Source of the DNA: Streptomyces hydrogenans
Lineage (GTDB): Bacteria; Actinomycetota; Actinomycetes; Streptomycetales; Streptomycetaceae
NCBI RefSeq assembly: GCF_014656075.1
Contig: NZ_BNBS01000041.1
Span: 1-64,000 of the forward strand
Direction of reading: 5' to 3'
Length of the DNA stretch: 64,000 bases
Under the pieces are notes generated by a model. It searched no databases and was not told the DNA's origin. It saw only the letters and a list, made by a program, of their open reading frames with translations. Position 1 is the first letter of the stretch, and every line of letters begins with the position of its first letter. Shown in pieces: positions 8,896 through 16,532 of the stretch. The position numbers and the translations under genes are program-made.

Positions 8896-9438
8896 TCAGG
8901 CGGTCATGACCGGGACACAGACCTTGGCCCGGGCGCCCGTGCAGCCGACGGGGTCCTCGGCCGCGGGCATCGACGACGGATGCGCGGCCTCGGAGTCGGC
9001 GGGGCGCCGGCGGAAGATGCTGTGCAGGATCATGCTGAACACGGCCGTCCCGTCGGCGGCCACGAGCGTGCACCGCGGCTTGACGGTGCCGGTGGCGGGG
9101 TTGAACGGCGACGGGGTGGCGCCGAGGATCTCGACGCGGGCGGTCAGGACGTCGCCGGGGCGGACCGGGCGCAGGTAGCGGACCTCGTCGATGCCGGGCG
9201 AGCCCATGCAGTCGCTGTAGGCGAGCAGCCCGTCGACGTACCGCCGCATGAAGAGCGCCTGGGTGTGGAAGCCGCTCGCGATCAGGCCGCCGAACGGCGA
9301 GTCCTTCGCCCGCTCCGGGTCCGTGTGGAAGGGCTGCGGGTCGAAGCGCCTGCCGAAGTCCAGCACCTCCTCCGCGGTGACGGTGACGGTGCCCAGTTCA
9401 TGGACGTCGCCGGGCCGGAAGTCCTCGAAGTAGCGCAT
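8896..9438 (-). CDS. MaoC-like (R)-specific hydratase/dehydratase
   Basis: 180 aa single hot-dog domain. FDPQPFHTDPERA (about 36-48) matches the hydratase-2 motif with the catalytic Asp and His. Such enzymes hydrate enoyl or dehydrate 3-hydroxyacyl thioesters on CoA or a carrier protein, so it may act on the carrier-bound intermediate. The C-terminal 40 residues beyond the fold are disordered-looking. ATG at 9438 has a strong AAGGGGGG ribosome site and follows a consensus promoter, making this the first gene of the cluster operon. A 121-nt gap follows before the methyltransferases. Confidence 0.85.
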   Translation of the reverse strand: MRYFEDFRPGDVHELGTVTVTAEEVLDFGRRFDPQPFHTDPERAKDSPFGGLIASGFHTQALFMRRYVDGLLAYSDCMGSPGIDEVRYLRPVRPGDVLTARVEILGATPSPFNPATGTVKPRCTLVAADGTAVFSMILHSIFRRRPADSEAAHPSSMPAAEDPVGCTGARAKVCVPVMTA

Positions 9439-9485
9439 CGAACGCCCCCCTTGACCTAGGAGTTCTACGTTTCCTGGCATCACCC

Positions 9486-9515
9486 AATCTACGAATCGAC
9501 CATTTATTTTGTCAA
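9486..9515 (-). promoter_or_regulatory. Consensus housekeeping promoter of the cluster operon
   Basis: Reading leftward, TTGACA (9515-9510) and TAGATT (9491-9486) are separated by 18 bp inside an AT-rich island, which stands out in this GC-rich sequence. It points at the MaoC gene and all cluster genes beyond. The -35 is a perfect consensus match and the -10 is close, so strong expression by the principal sigma factor is expected. Confidence 0.8.
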
Positions 9516-9538
9516 CCCAAAAGAAGCGTCGACTGCCG

Positions 9539-10708
9539 TCAGGAGAGGGCCTGTTCGACATCGGCCCAGAGGTCCTCGACGTCCTCGATGCCGACCGACA
9601 TCCGGACCAGACCGGGAGCGATCCCCGCGGCCCGCAGGGCGTCCGCGTCCAGCTCGCGGTGGGAGGTGGACGCCGGATGGGTCACCAGCGTCTCCACGCC
9701 GCCGAGCGAGAGCGCCAGCTTCGCGAGCCGCACCCGCTCGATGAAGGCGCGGCCGGCCTCCCGCCCCCCGGCGAGCTCGAAGGAGAGCAGCCCGCCCCCA
9801 CCGGCCAGGACCTTGCGCGCGACGCCGTACGAGGGGTGGTCCGGGCGCCACGGGTGGTGCACGGCCACCACCTCGGCGCGCGACGCCAGCAGCTCGGCCA
9901 GGGCGGCGGCGTTGGCGCAGTGCTCGCGCATCCGCAGCGGCAGCGTGGGCAGCCCCCGCAGGGTGAGCCAGGCCGCGAACGGGTCGGCGCAGGCGCCGAG
10001 TTCGACGACGCGGGGCCAGACCCGGCGGCGCAGCCCGTCGTCCGCGAAGACGGCGGCGCCGCCCAGGACGTCGGAGTGCCCGGAGAGGTACTTGGTGGTG
10101 GAGTGCGCGACGATGTCGGCGCCGTGCTCCAGGGGGCGGCACAGCACGGGCGAGGCGAGCGAGTTGTCGACCAGGCTCGTCACCCCGAGGGCGCGGGCGG
10201 CGGCCAGCAGTCCGGGCAGGTCCGGGACCTGCCCGGTGGGGTTGGCGATCGTCTCCAGGACGAGGAGCCGGGTGGCGGGGTGCACGGCGGCGGCCTCCAG
10301 CTCGGCCGGGTCGTCGCCGGATATCCGGACGACCTCGATCCCGTACCGCGCCGCCAGGTCGGCCAGGACGGCGTGCGTCCCGCCGTACAGGCAGCGCTGG
10401 GCGACCACCCGGTCGCCGGGCCGCAGCAGCGCGAGCAGCACGCCGCTGATCGCGCCCATCCCGGAGGCGAAGGCGAGGGCCCCCTCGCCCCCCTCCAGAC
10501 CGGCCAGGGTCTGCTCCAGGGCGCGGACCGTGGGGTTGCCGCGGCGGCCGTAGACGTACCGGCCGTCGGGCCCGGCCATCGCGTCGGCCAGCTCGGCGGC
10601 CGAGTCGAAGGCGAAGGCGGAGGACTGCACGAGCGGCACGGACAGCGGCCAACTGCCGTCGCCGAAGGGCTCGTTCACGACGTGCACGGCTCGGGTGTTC
10701 AGTTCCAC
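9539..10708 (-). CDS. Cys/Met-metabolism PLP enzyme (methionine gamma-lyase / cystathionine gamma-synthase type)
   Basis: 389 aa fold-type I PLP enzyme of the trans-sulfuration family. Lys206 in HSTTKYLSGHSDVLGG forms the internal aldimine, Asp181 contacts the PLP ring nitrogen, and the N-terminal YVYGRRGNPT phosphate-binding segment is present. Members cleave or form gamma C-S bonds (methionine gamma-lyase, cystathionine gamma-synthase/lyase). Lying beside a SAM-cycle cluster it could supply homocysteine or produce a gamma-eliminated amino acid, but the direction of catalysis cannot be read. GTG start with GGGGA upstream. It is separated from the transporter upstream by a strong hairpin and from the MaoC operon by that operon's own promoter. 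Confidence 0.85.
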   Translation of the reverse strand: MELNTRAVHVVNEPFGDGSWPLSVPLVQSSAFAFDSAAELADAMAGPDGRYVYGRRGNPTVRALEQTLAGLEGGEGALAFASGMGAISGVLLALLRPGDRVVAQRCLYGGTHAVLADLAARYGIEVVRISGDDPAELEAAAVHPATRLLVLETIANPTGQVPDLPGLLAAARALGVTSLVDNSLASPVLCRPLEHGADIVAHSTTKYLSGHSDVLGGAAVFADDGLRRRVWPRVVELGACADPFAAWLTLRGLPTLPLRMREHCANAAALAELLASRAEVVAVHHPWRPDHPSYGVARKVLAGGGGLLSFELAGGREAGRAFIERVRLAKLALSLGGVETLVTHPASTSHRELDADALRAAGIAPGLVRMSVGIEDVEDLWADVEQALS

Positions 10709-10733
10709 GGGAAAGGTCCCCTCGATGGACGGA

Positions 10734-10776
10734 AAGGGGCCGCCCGACGTCCGGGACGGACATCGGGCGGCCCCTT
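10734..10776 (-). terminator. Hairpin terminator between exporter and PLP-enzyme genes
   Basis: A perfect 14-bp stem (AAGGGGCCGCCCGA with TCGGGCGGCCCCTT) and 15-nt loop follow the stop of the exporter gene. Transcription of the exporter probably ends here, so it is likely a separate unit from the downstream PLP gene. Confidence 0.75.
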
Positions 10777-10807
10777 CGGGCGGTGCCGGCGCGGGAGGGC
10801 CGGCGGC

Positions 10808-12244
10808 TCAGGCGGCGACCTTCTCGCCCTGTGCGGCGGGGGCGGCGGCCTCGGCGGCCACGGCCTTGTCGCCCTTCATCACCAGGAGGGTGACGACACC
10901 GCCGACGGCGGCGACGACCGCCGCGCCGATGAAGGCGGCCGAGAAGCCCTCGGTGAGCTTGGGCAGGTTGCCGAGCTGGTCGGCGCCCTGCGACATGGCG
11001 ACCGCGGTGAGGGCGGCGAGACCGAGCGCGGAGCCGACGTTGTAGGTGGTGTTGACGATGCCGGAGGCGAGACCGGCCTGCTCCTGCGGGGCGCCGGACA
11101 TCGCGGCGATCATCGCCGGGATGTAGGCGAGGGACATGCCGAGCGCGGCGACCAGCGAGGCCGGCAGGACGTCGACGAGGAAGGAGCCGGTGGGCTCGAC
11201 GGCCGCGAGCCAGACCAGGCCGGCCGCGAGGACCAGCAGACCGCCGCCGATGAGCGGCTTGGCGCCGACCTTCATCATCAGGCGGGAGGTGATGGCCGTC
11301 ATGAAGATCATGAGGAGCACGGTCATCGGGAGCAGCGCGGCGCCGGAGGCGAAGGCCCCGTAGCCGAGGACCTGCTGGAGGTACAGGTTGAGGAAGTACC
11401 ACATCGGGATCCAGGCGGCGCCGAGCAGCGTCATCGCCAGGTTGGCCGAGCCGAGGCGCGGGACCCGCCAGACGCTGAGCGGCATGAGGGGCTCGCGGAC
11501 CGACTTCTGGATCACGAAGAAGAGGATCAGCAGGGCGGCGGCGCCGGCCAGCTGGAGGATCGTGCCGGTGGAGCCCCAGCCGACCTCGGGGGCGCGGACC
11601 ACGGCGAAGACGGCGAGCGCGAGGCCGGCGGTGACGGCGGCGGCGCCGAGGACGTCGACGGAGCCGCGGCGGGAGCCGACCTCGGGGAGGAGCCTGGTGG
11701 CGGCGAGGGTGGCCAGGCCGATCGGGATGTAGATGATGAAGACCCACTGCCAGGCGGCCCACTCGGTGAAGACGCCGCCGAGGAAGACGCCCGCGGTGCC
11801 GCCGGCCGGGGCGGCGGCGCCGTACAGCGCCATCGCCTTGCCGAGCTCCTTCGGGTCGTGCATGAAGAGCATCATCAGCAGGGTCATCGCGGAGGGCGCG
11901 ATCAGCGCGCCGCCGACGCCCTGCACGGCCCGGCCGGCGATCTCGACCCAGGCGGTCTGCGCGGCGGCGGCGAGCACCGATCCGGCGATCATGACCACCC
12001 AGCCGGTGACGAAGATCTTCCGGGCCCCGACGAGGTCGGAGAGGCGCCCGCCGAGCAGCAGCAGGCCGCCGAAGACGATCACATAGGCGTTGAAGACCCA
12101 CTGGAGCTCACCCTGGGAGAAGCCCAGGTCCTTCTGCATCTCGGGGAGCGCCACCCCGATGATCGAGGTGTCCATGATGACCATGAACTGGGCGGTGGCG
12201 AGCACGAGAAGTGCCCACCAGCGCCGGGGGTTGACGTTTGACAT
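10808..12244 (-). CDS. DHA2-family multidrug exporter (14 TM MFS)
   Basis: 478 aa integral membrane proton-coupled exporter of the EmrB/QacA group. It has motif A-like GGRLSDLVGARKIFV between helices 2 and 3, an antiporter-type GGALIAPSAMTLL segment, and about 14 hydrophobic segments. The C-terminal tail is Ala/Glu/Lys rich and cytoplasmic. Upstream are two ATACCC/GGGTAT-type inverted repeats typical of CsoR-family operators, so regulation by a metal- or persulfide-sensing repressor encoded elsewhere is likely. It may export the product of the neighbouring cluster, but that is inferred from position only. Confidence 0.88.
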   Translation of the reverse strand: MSNVNPRRWWALLVLATAQFMVIMDTSIIGVALPEMQKDLGFSQGELQWVFNAYVIVFGGLLLLGGRLSDLVGARKIFVTGWVVMIAGSVLAAAAQTAWVEIAGRAVQGVGGALIAPSAMTLLMMLFMHDPKELGKAMALYGAAAPAGGTAGVFLGGVFTEWAAWQWVFIIYIPIGLATLAATRLLPEVGSRRGSVDVLGAAAVTAGLALAVFAVVRAPEVGWGSTGTILQLAGAAALLILFFVIQKSVREPLMPLSVWRVPRLGSANLAMTLLGAAWIPMWYFLNLYLQQVLGYGAFASGAALLPMTVLLMIFMTAITSRLMMKVGAKPLIGGGLLVLAAGLVWLAAVEPTGSFLVDVLPASLVAALGMSLAYIPAMIAAMSGAPQEQAGLASGIVNTTYNVGSALGLAALTAVAMSQGADQLGNLPKLTEGFSAAFIGAAVVAAVGGVVTLLVMKGDKAVAAEAAAPAAQGEKVAA

Positions 12245-12290
12245 CGCACTGCCCTTCACTCGCGGCCGACCGGTGACCCGGGCCGAACAC

Positions 12291-12306
12291 ATACCCCCAG
12301 GGGGTA
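12291..12306. promoter_or_regulatory. CsoR/CstR-like operator 1
   Basis: Perfect inverted repeat TACCCCC-A-GGGGGTA (12292-12306), 48 bp upstream of the exporter start. The G-tract palindrome with ATACCC ends fits CsoR/RcnR/CstR family operators. Confidence 0.6.
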
Positions 12307-12326
12307 CCTTCGCGGAGCACCGTAGC

Positions 12327-12343
12327 ATACCCATGGGGGGTAT
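12327..12343. promoter_or_regulatory. CsoR/CstR-like operator 2
   Basis: Second site, ATACCC-N5-GGGTAT, 21 bp from the first in the same divergent intergenic region. Two sites would allow cooperative repression of the exporter; the HD-domain gene starts 66 bp away on the other strand. Confidence 0.6.
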
Positions 12344-12408
12344 GTAAGAGTGGGATGAGGGCCCCGTTCCGCCGAGATCCGGACCGCCCCGGCGGGCACA
12401 ATGCGCCC

Positions 12409-13089
12409 ATGACCGCAACCGAGGACAGCGCGACCGAGACCAGCGACCTCCTCCGGCGCTGGAACGCCACCCTGCTCGCCGCCCGCGCCGGCCGCGAGGG
12501 CCCCGACCCCGCCCCGTACGGCCGGAACCTGCTGGCCCGCTGGGCCGAGCCGCAGCGGCGCTACCACACCACCGCCCACCTGCGGGCGGTCCTCGACCGC
12601 ATCGACGAGCTCGCCGACCAGGGCGGCGAGGGCGGGGAACTCGAACTGGTCCGCCTCGCCGCCTGGTTCCACGACGCCGTCTACCGCCCCGACCGCTCGG
12701 AGAACGAGGAGCGCTCCGCCGCCCTCGCCGAACGCGCCCTGGCCGAGGCCGGACTGACGGCCCACGAGGTGACCGAGGTGGCCCGCCTGGTCCGCCTCAC
12801 CGTCACCCACGACCCCGCCCCCGGCGACCTCAACGGCGAGACCCTGTGCGACGCCGACCTCGCGATCCTCGCCACCGGACCCGATACCTACCAGGGGTAT
12901 ACGGCAGCGGTCCGCGAGGAGTACGCCTTCGTCCCCGACCCCGCCTTCCGCGAAGGCCGCGCCGCCGTCCTCCGCCACCTCCTCGACCTCCCCCGCCTCT
13001 ACCGCACCCCCTACGGCGCGGCGGCCTGGGAGGAAAGCGCGCGGGAGAACCTGGAGCGGGAACTCGCGGAACTGACGGCCGACGTCTGA
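12409..13089 (+). CDS. HD-domain metal-dependent phosphohydrolase-like protein
   Basis: 226 aa. HD-superfamily pattern: His in RRYHTTAHLRAVLDRID, the HD pair in LAAWFHDAVY, and Asp in LCDADLAIL; a PDRSENEERSA loop follows the HD pair. These residues bind one or two metals in phosphohydrolases; the substrate of this actinobacterial group is not known. The ATG at 12409 is preceded by CACAAT ending 6 nt before it, suggesting a leaderless message, and an upstream in-frame ATG lacks any ribosome site. Divergent from the exporter gene. Confidence 0.8.
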   Translation: MTATEDSATETSDLLRRWNATLLAARAGREGPDPAPYGRNLLARWAEPQRRYHTTAHLRAVLDRIDELADQGGEGGELELVRLAAWFHDAVYRPDRSENEERSAALAERALAEAGLTAHEVTEVARLVRLTVTHDPAPGDLNGETLCDADLAILATGPDTYQGYTAAVREEYAFVPDPAFREGRAAVLRHLLDLPRLYRTPYGAAAWEESARENLERELAELTADV

Positions 13090-13267
13090 GCGCGGCACCT
13101 CCCGCCACGCCCCCGCGGACGCGGAACGCCCGGCCGGGGGATCCCCGGCCGGACGTCGGGCGCCGCTCGTGACCAGCTCGACCGCCCCCGACCGGCCACG
13201 GGGCACACGGCGGCTCCCCACACCGGGGAGCCCCCTCTCACATCGCGAGACGAACCGTCCCACCGGA

Positions 13268-14578
13268 ATGACAGGGACGAATCACCCGTTGACCCATGTC
13301 ATGCCCTCTCCCTCAGCCGAGCCCCCGACCGGCACCTCCACGCCCGCCCCCACCGCGTCCCCCCGCATGCCCCTGGCCGTCTACGTCCTGGGCATCGCGG
13401 TCTTTTCCCTCGGCACGAGCGAGTTCATGCTCTCCGGCCTGCTGCCGCCCATCGCGGAGGACATGGGCGTCTCCATCCCGCAGGCCGGCCTCCTCATCTC
13501 GGCCTTCGCCATCGGCATGGTCGTCGGCGCCCCACTCCTCGCGGTGGCCACCCTGCGCCTCCCCCGCAAGACCACCCTGATCGCCCTGATCACCGTCTTC
13601 GGCCTCGGCCAGATAGCCGGCGCGCTGGCGCCCAGCTACGGGATCCTCTTCGCGTCCCGCGTGATCAGCGCCCTCGCCTGCGCCGGCTTCTGGGCCGTCG
13701 GCGCGGCGGTCGCCATCGCGATGGTCCCGGTCGGCTCCCGCGCCCGCGCGATGGCCGTCATGATCGGCGGCCTCTCCATCGCCAACGTCCTCGGCGTCCC
13801 CGCCGGCGCCTTCCTCGGCGAGCACCTCGGCTGGCGCTCCGCGTTCTGGGCGGTGGGCGCCGCCTCCGCCGTCGCCCTCGTCGGCGTGGCCACCCGCATC
13901 CCCCGCATCCCCGTCCCCGAGGAGAAGCCCCGCCTCCGCCGCGAGCTCACGATCTACCGGGACCGCCAGGTCCTCCTCTCCATCGTGATCACCGCCCTCG
14001 CCGCCGGCGGCGTCTTCTGCGCCTTCTCCTACCTGGCCCCGCTCCTCACCGACGTCTCGGGCCTGGACCAGGGCTGGGTCTCGGCCGTCCTGGCCCTCTT
14101 CGGCATCGGCGCCCTCGTCGGCACGACCATCGGCGGCCGGGTGGCCGACGCCCACCTCTTCGGCGTCCTGCTCACCGGCATCACCGCCTCCACGGTCTTC
14201 CTCGCGGCCCTGGCCCTCCTCGCCTCCTCCCCCGTGGCGACGATCCTGCTGGCCTTCCTCCTCGGCGTCTCGGCGTTCTACACGGCCCCCGCCCTCAACG
14301 CCCGCATGTTCAACGTCGCCGGCGCCGCCCCCACCCTCGCCGGCGCCACCACCACCGCCGCCTTCAACCTCGGCAACACCGGCGGCCCCTGGCTCGGCGG
14401 CACCGTCATCGACGCGGGCCTCGGCTACACCTCCCCCGCCTGGGCCGGCGCCGCCATGACCCTGCTGGCCCTCGCCGCCGCGGCCCTCTCGCTCGGGCTC
14501 ACCCGCCCCCGCGCGTCCCGCGTGGTGATCGGCGCGCAGGGGGCACCCGCGGAGACGGAGTCCGTGGCCGGCAGGTAG
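13268..14578 (+). CDS. MFS drug exporter, Cmx/CmlR chloramphenicol-efflux type
   Basis: 436 aa from this ATG; 12-TM DHA1 transporter. The segment MPLAVYVLGIAVFSLGTSEF, which begins TM1, and the following MLSGLLPPIA closely resemble Streptomyces chloramphenicol-resistance pumps; PRKTTLI lies after TM2 and GVPAGAFLGEHLGWR is the drug-antiporter motif region. The start is uncertain: ATGs at 13268, 13301 and 13367 are all in frame and none has a strong ribosome site, while homologues begin at the last. It likely expels amphenicols or similar hydrophobic drugs. It is monocistronic and ends convergently with the DUF4031 gene. Confidence 0.85.
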   Translation: MTGTNHPLTHVMPSPSAEPPTGTSTPAPTASPRMPLAVYVLGIAVFSLGTSEFMLSGLLPPIAEDMGVSIPQAGLLISAFAIGMVVGAPLLAVATLRLPRKTTLIALITVFGLGQIAGALAPSYGILFASRVISALACAGFWAVGAAVAIAMVPVGSRARAMAVMIGGLSIANVLGVPAGAFLGEHLGWRSAFWAVGAASAVALVGVATRIPRIPVPEEKPRLRRELTIYRDRQVLLSIVITALAAGGVFCAFSYLAPLLTDVSGLDQGWVSAVLALFGIGALVGTTIGGRVADAHLFGVLLTGITASTVFLAALALLASSPVATILLAFLLGVSAFYTAPALNARMFNVAGAAPTLAGATTTAAFNLGNTGGPWLGGTVIDAGLGYTSPAWAGAAMTLLALAAAALSLGLTRPRASRVVIGAQGAPAETESVAGR

Positions 14579-14648
14579 CCGACCGTCCCGCCCTACCTCG
14601 GCGGTCACCGACCGCGGCGGGTGCCGACCCCGATGGACACTTGCGGCC

Positions 14649-14921
14649 CTACCCCTCCGCCGCCCGCCCCTTCGGGCGCCGCAGGCCCGCGGCCGTGAGG
14701 CGGCGGAGGAGTTCCTTCGAGCCGACCGGGAGGGCGCCGGCCGCCAGCGCCCTGTCGTACCAGTCGGAGGGGATGTCGTAGTGGTCGCGGTCGAAGCCGC
14801 GGGCGGGGGCTCCGAGGGCGGCGGCGAAGGCGTGGAGCTCGTCGAAGGAGGCGTCGCTGACCAGGTGGGACCACATGCGGCCGTGGCCGGGCCAGGTCGG
14901 GGGGTCGATGTAGAGGGTCAC
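14649..14921 (-). CDS. DUF4031 family small protein
   Basis: 90 aa. MTLYIDPPTWPGHGRMWSHL opens the protein and FDRDHYDIPSDWYDRA is in the middle, both typical of the DUF4031 family widespread in actinobacteria. No catalytic role is known; the conserved Asp, His and Trp residues suggest a nuclease- or hydrolase-like fold, but this is unproven. Cytosolic, no signal peptide. Convergent with the MFS gene; the 145 nt upstream is GC-rich low-complexity sequence with repeated GCCCCGTACGG-like words. Confidence 0.75.
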   Translation of the reverse strand: MTLYIDPPTWPGHGRMWSHLVSDASFDELHAFAAALGAPARGFDRDHYDIPSDWYDRALAAGALPVGSKELLRRLTAAGLRRPKGRAAEG

Positions 14922-15066
14922 GGACGGGGCCCCGCGCCCGCGAGGACCGCCGGACCCGCACCCCGCCCCGCGGCGCCGCGCCCCGTACGGTCGGCCGCGT
15001 CCCGCCCCGCAGCGCCGTACCGCGCACGCCCGGCCCCGCCCCGCCCCGTACGGCCGGCGGCGCCCG

Positions 15067-15423
15067 TCACGTCAGCCCTCCCACCCGTGCCACCACCACG
15101 CCCTGCTTGCCGCAGACCCAGTGGGGGTCGGGGCCCAGTTCGGGTTCGACGTCGAGGGCGTGGGGGTCGCCGGAGGAGCAGACGGGGCAGAGGGGCCAGC
15201 GGCCGTACGCCTCCAGGAGGGCGTCCTGGACGTCCTGGGCGACGAGGCCGGCGACGTACTCGGCGCCCTCCGGCCACTGCTCGACCCACCAGCGGCGGTG
15301 CGTCACCGCGTCCTCCACCATCGACACGACCTGGGCGGCGGCCACGTCACGGGCCGCGAGGTCGGCCAGCACCAGTGCGCGAGCGGCGTGCAGCGCCTGC
15401 TCCACGGGGTCGATGTCGTCCAT
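15067..15423 (-). CDS. Conserved hypothetical protein with Cys/His-rich C-terminus
   Basis: 118 aa. The N-terminal half is helical (DPVEQALHAARALVLADLAA). The C-terminal half carries CPVCSSGDPHALD and HWVCGKQG, which may form a small zinc site. The function is not recognised. The ATG at 15423 is preferred because upstream in-frame sequence overlaps the murR promoter. It is divergent from murR, with 137 bp between them. Confidence 0.6.
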   Translation of the reverse strand: MDDIDPVEQALHAARALVLADLAARDVAAAQVVSMVEDAVTHRRWWVEQWPEGAEYVAGLVAQDVQDALLEAYGRWPLCPVCSSGDPHALDVEPELGPDPHWVCGKQGVVVARVGGLT

Positions 15424-15542
15424 GGACTCATTGTCCCCCGGAGGGGCGGGAACGACGAAGGCCCTCCCCGCCGCCGGAAGGGCCCGGGACGAAGGTCCCC
15501 TCCTCATCCGGGACGTACGGGGTCTTGTCCGCCCCCTACCCC

Positions 15543-15557
15543 TGAAAGTATCTTTCA
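15543..15557. promoter_or_regulatory. MurR/RpiR-type operator 1
   Basis: Perfect inverted repeat TGAAAG-TAT-CTTTCA ending 3 nt before the murR start codon. It overlaps the likely -10 region (TTGTCC at 15525-15530, GTATCT at 15548-15553), so binding would block transcription. Confidence 0.75.
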
Positions 15558-15560
15558 ATC

Positions 15561-16493
15561 GTGACCAATGACGTGAAGGAAACTTTCAGCGGCGGGACGG
15601 CCACCGCGCCCCCCGCACCCGCCGCCCTCGCCGCCAAGGTGCGGACCCTCTCCCCCTCCATGACCCGTTCCATGCAGCGGGTCGCCGAGGCCGTCGCCGG
15701 GGACCCCGCCGGATGCGCCGCCCTCACGGTCACCGGACTCGCCGAGCTGACCGGCACCAGCGAGGCCACCGTCGTCCGCACCGCGCGGATCCTCGGCTAC
15801 CCGGGCTACCGGGACCTGCGGCTCGCGCTCGCCGGGCTCGCCGCGCAGCAGCAGTCGGGCCGGGCCCCTTCCGTCACCGCCGACATCGCCGTCGACGACC
15901 CGGTCGCCGACGTCGTCGCCAAGCTCGCCCACGACGAGCGGCAGACGCTCGCCGACACCGCCGCCGCGCTCGACACCGTGCAGCTCGGCGCGGTCGCCGC
16001 CGCCTGCGCGACCGCCCGCCGGATCGACGTGTACGGCGTCGGCGCCTCCGGTCTCGTCGCCCAGGACCTCGTCCAGAAGCTGCTGCGGATCGGGCTGATC
16101 GCCCACGCGCACGGCGACCCGCACCTCGCCGTCACCAACGCCGTGCAGCTCCGCTCCGGCGACGTCGCCCTCGCGATCACCCACTCCGGCTCGACCGGCG
16201 ACGTCATAGAACCGCTCCGGGTCGCCTTCGAGCACGGCGCCACCACGGTCGCGATCACCGGCCGCCCGGACGGGCCGGTCAGCCAGTACGCCGACCACGT
16301 GCTGACCACCTCCACCGCCCGCGAGAGCGAGCTGAGACCGGCCGCCATGTCGTCCCGCACCAGTCAACTCCTGGTCGTGGACTGCCTGTTCACCTGCGTC
16401 ACCCAGCGCACGTACGAGACCGCGGCCCCTGCCCTCGCGGCCTCGTACGAAGCACTCGCCCACCGCCACTCGCCCCGCACCACCACCCGCTGA
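15561..16493 (+). CDS. murR: MurR/RpiR-family repressor of MurNAc catabolism
   Basis: 310 aa regulator: an N-terminal helix-turn-helix (about 35-95, with LTGTSEATVVRTARILGYPGYRDL) and a C-terminal SIS sugar-phosphate-binding domain (about 120-270, with GVGASGLVAQDL and THSGSTGDVIEPL). MurR-type proteins sense N-acetylmuramic acid 6-phosphate. It heads the murR-murQ-murP operon. The GTG start sits between two copies of a TGAAAG/CTTTCA palindrome, so autorepression is likely. Confidence 0.9.
   Translation: MTNDVKETFSGGTATAPPAPAALAAKVRTLSPSMTRSMQRVAEAVAGDPAGCAALTVTGLAELTGTSEATVVRTARILGYPGYRDLRLALAGLAAQQQSGRAPSVTADIAVDDPVADVVAKLAHDERQTLADTAAALDTVQLGAVAAACATARRIDVYGVGASGLVAQDLVQKLLRIGLIAHAHGDPHLAVTNAVQLRSGDVALAITHSGSTGDVIEPLRVAFEHGATTVAITGRPDGPVSQYADHVLTTSTARESELRPAAMSSRTSQLLVVDCLFTCVTQRTYETAAPALAASYEALAHRHSPRTTTR
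15574..15588. promoter_or_regulatory. MurR/RpiR-type operator 2 (inside murR 5' end)
   Basis: TGAAGG-AAA-CTTTCA, one mismatch from a perfect palindrome, 31 bp downstream of operator 1 (about three helical turns). It lies in codons 5-10 of murR. Confidence 0.7.
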
Positions 16494-16532
16494 CCCCGAC
16501 CCCGCCGATCCGGGAAAGAAAGCAGTCGCGCC

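Noticed and set aside
9539..10708. PLP enzyme as a certain member of the carrier-protein cluster
   Set aside because: It is followed by a separate promoter and preceded by a terminator; membership is possible but only positional.
9504..12241. Long open frames on both strands covering the PLP enzyme and exporter
   Set aside because: They span two recognised genes in wrong frames and have low-complexity Arg/Gly/Glu content.
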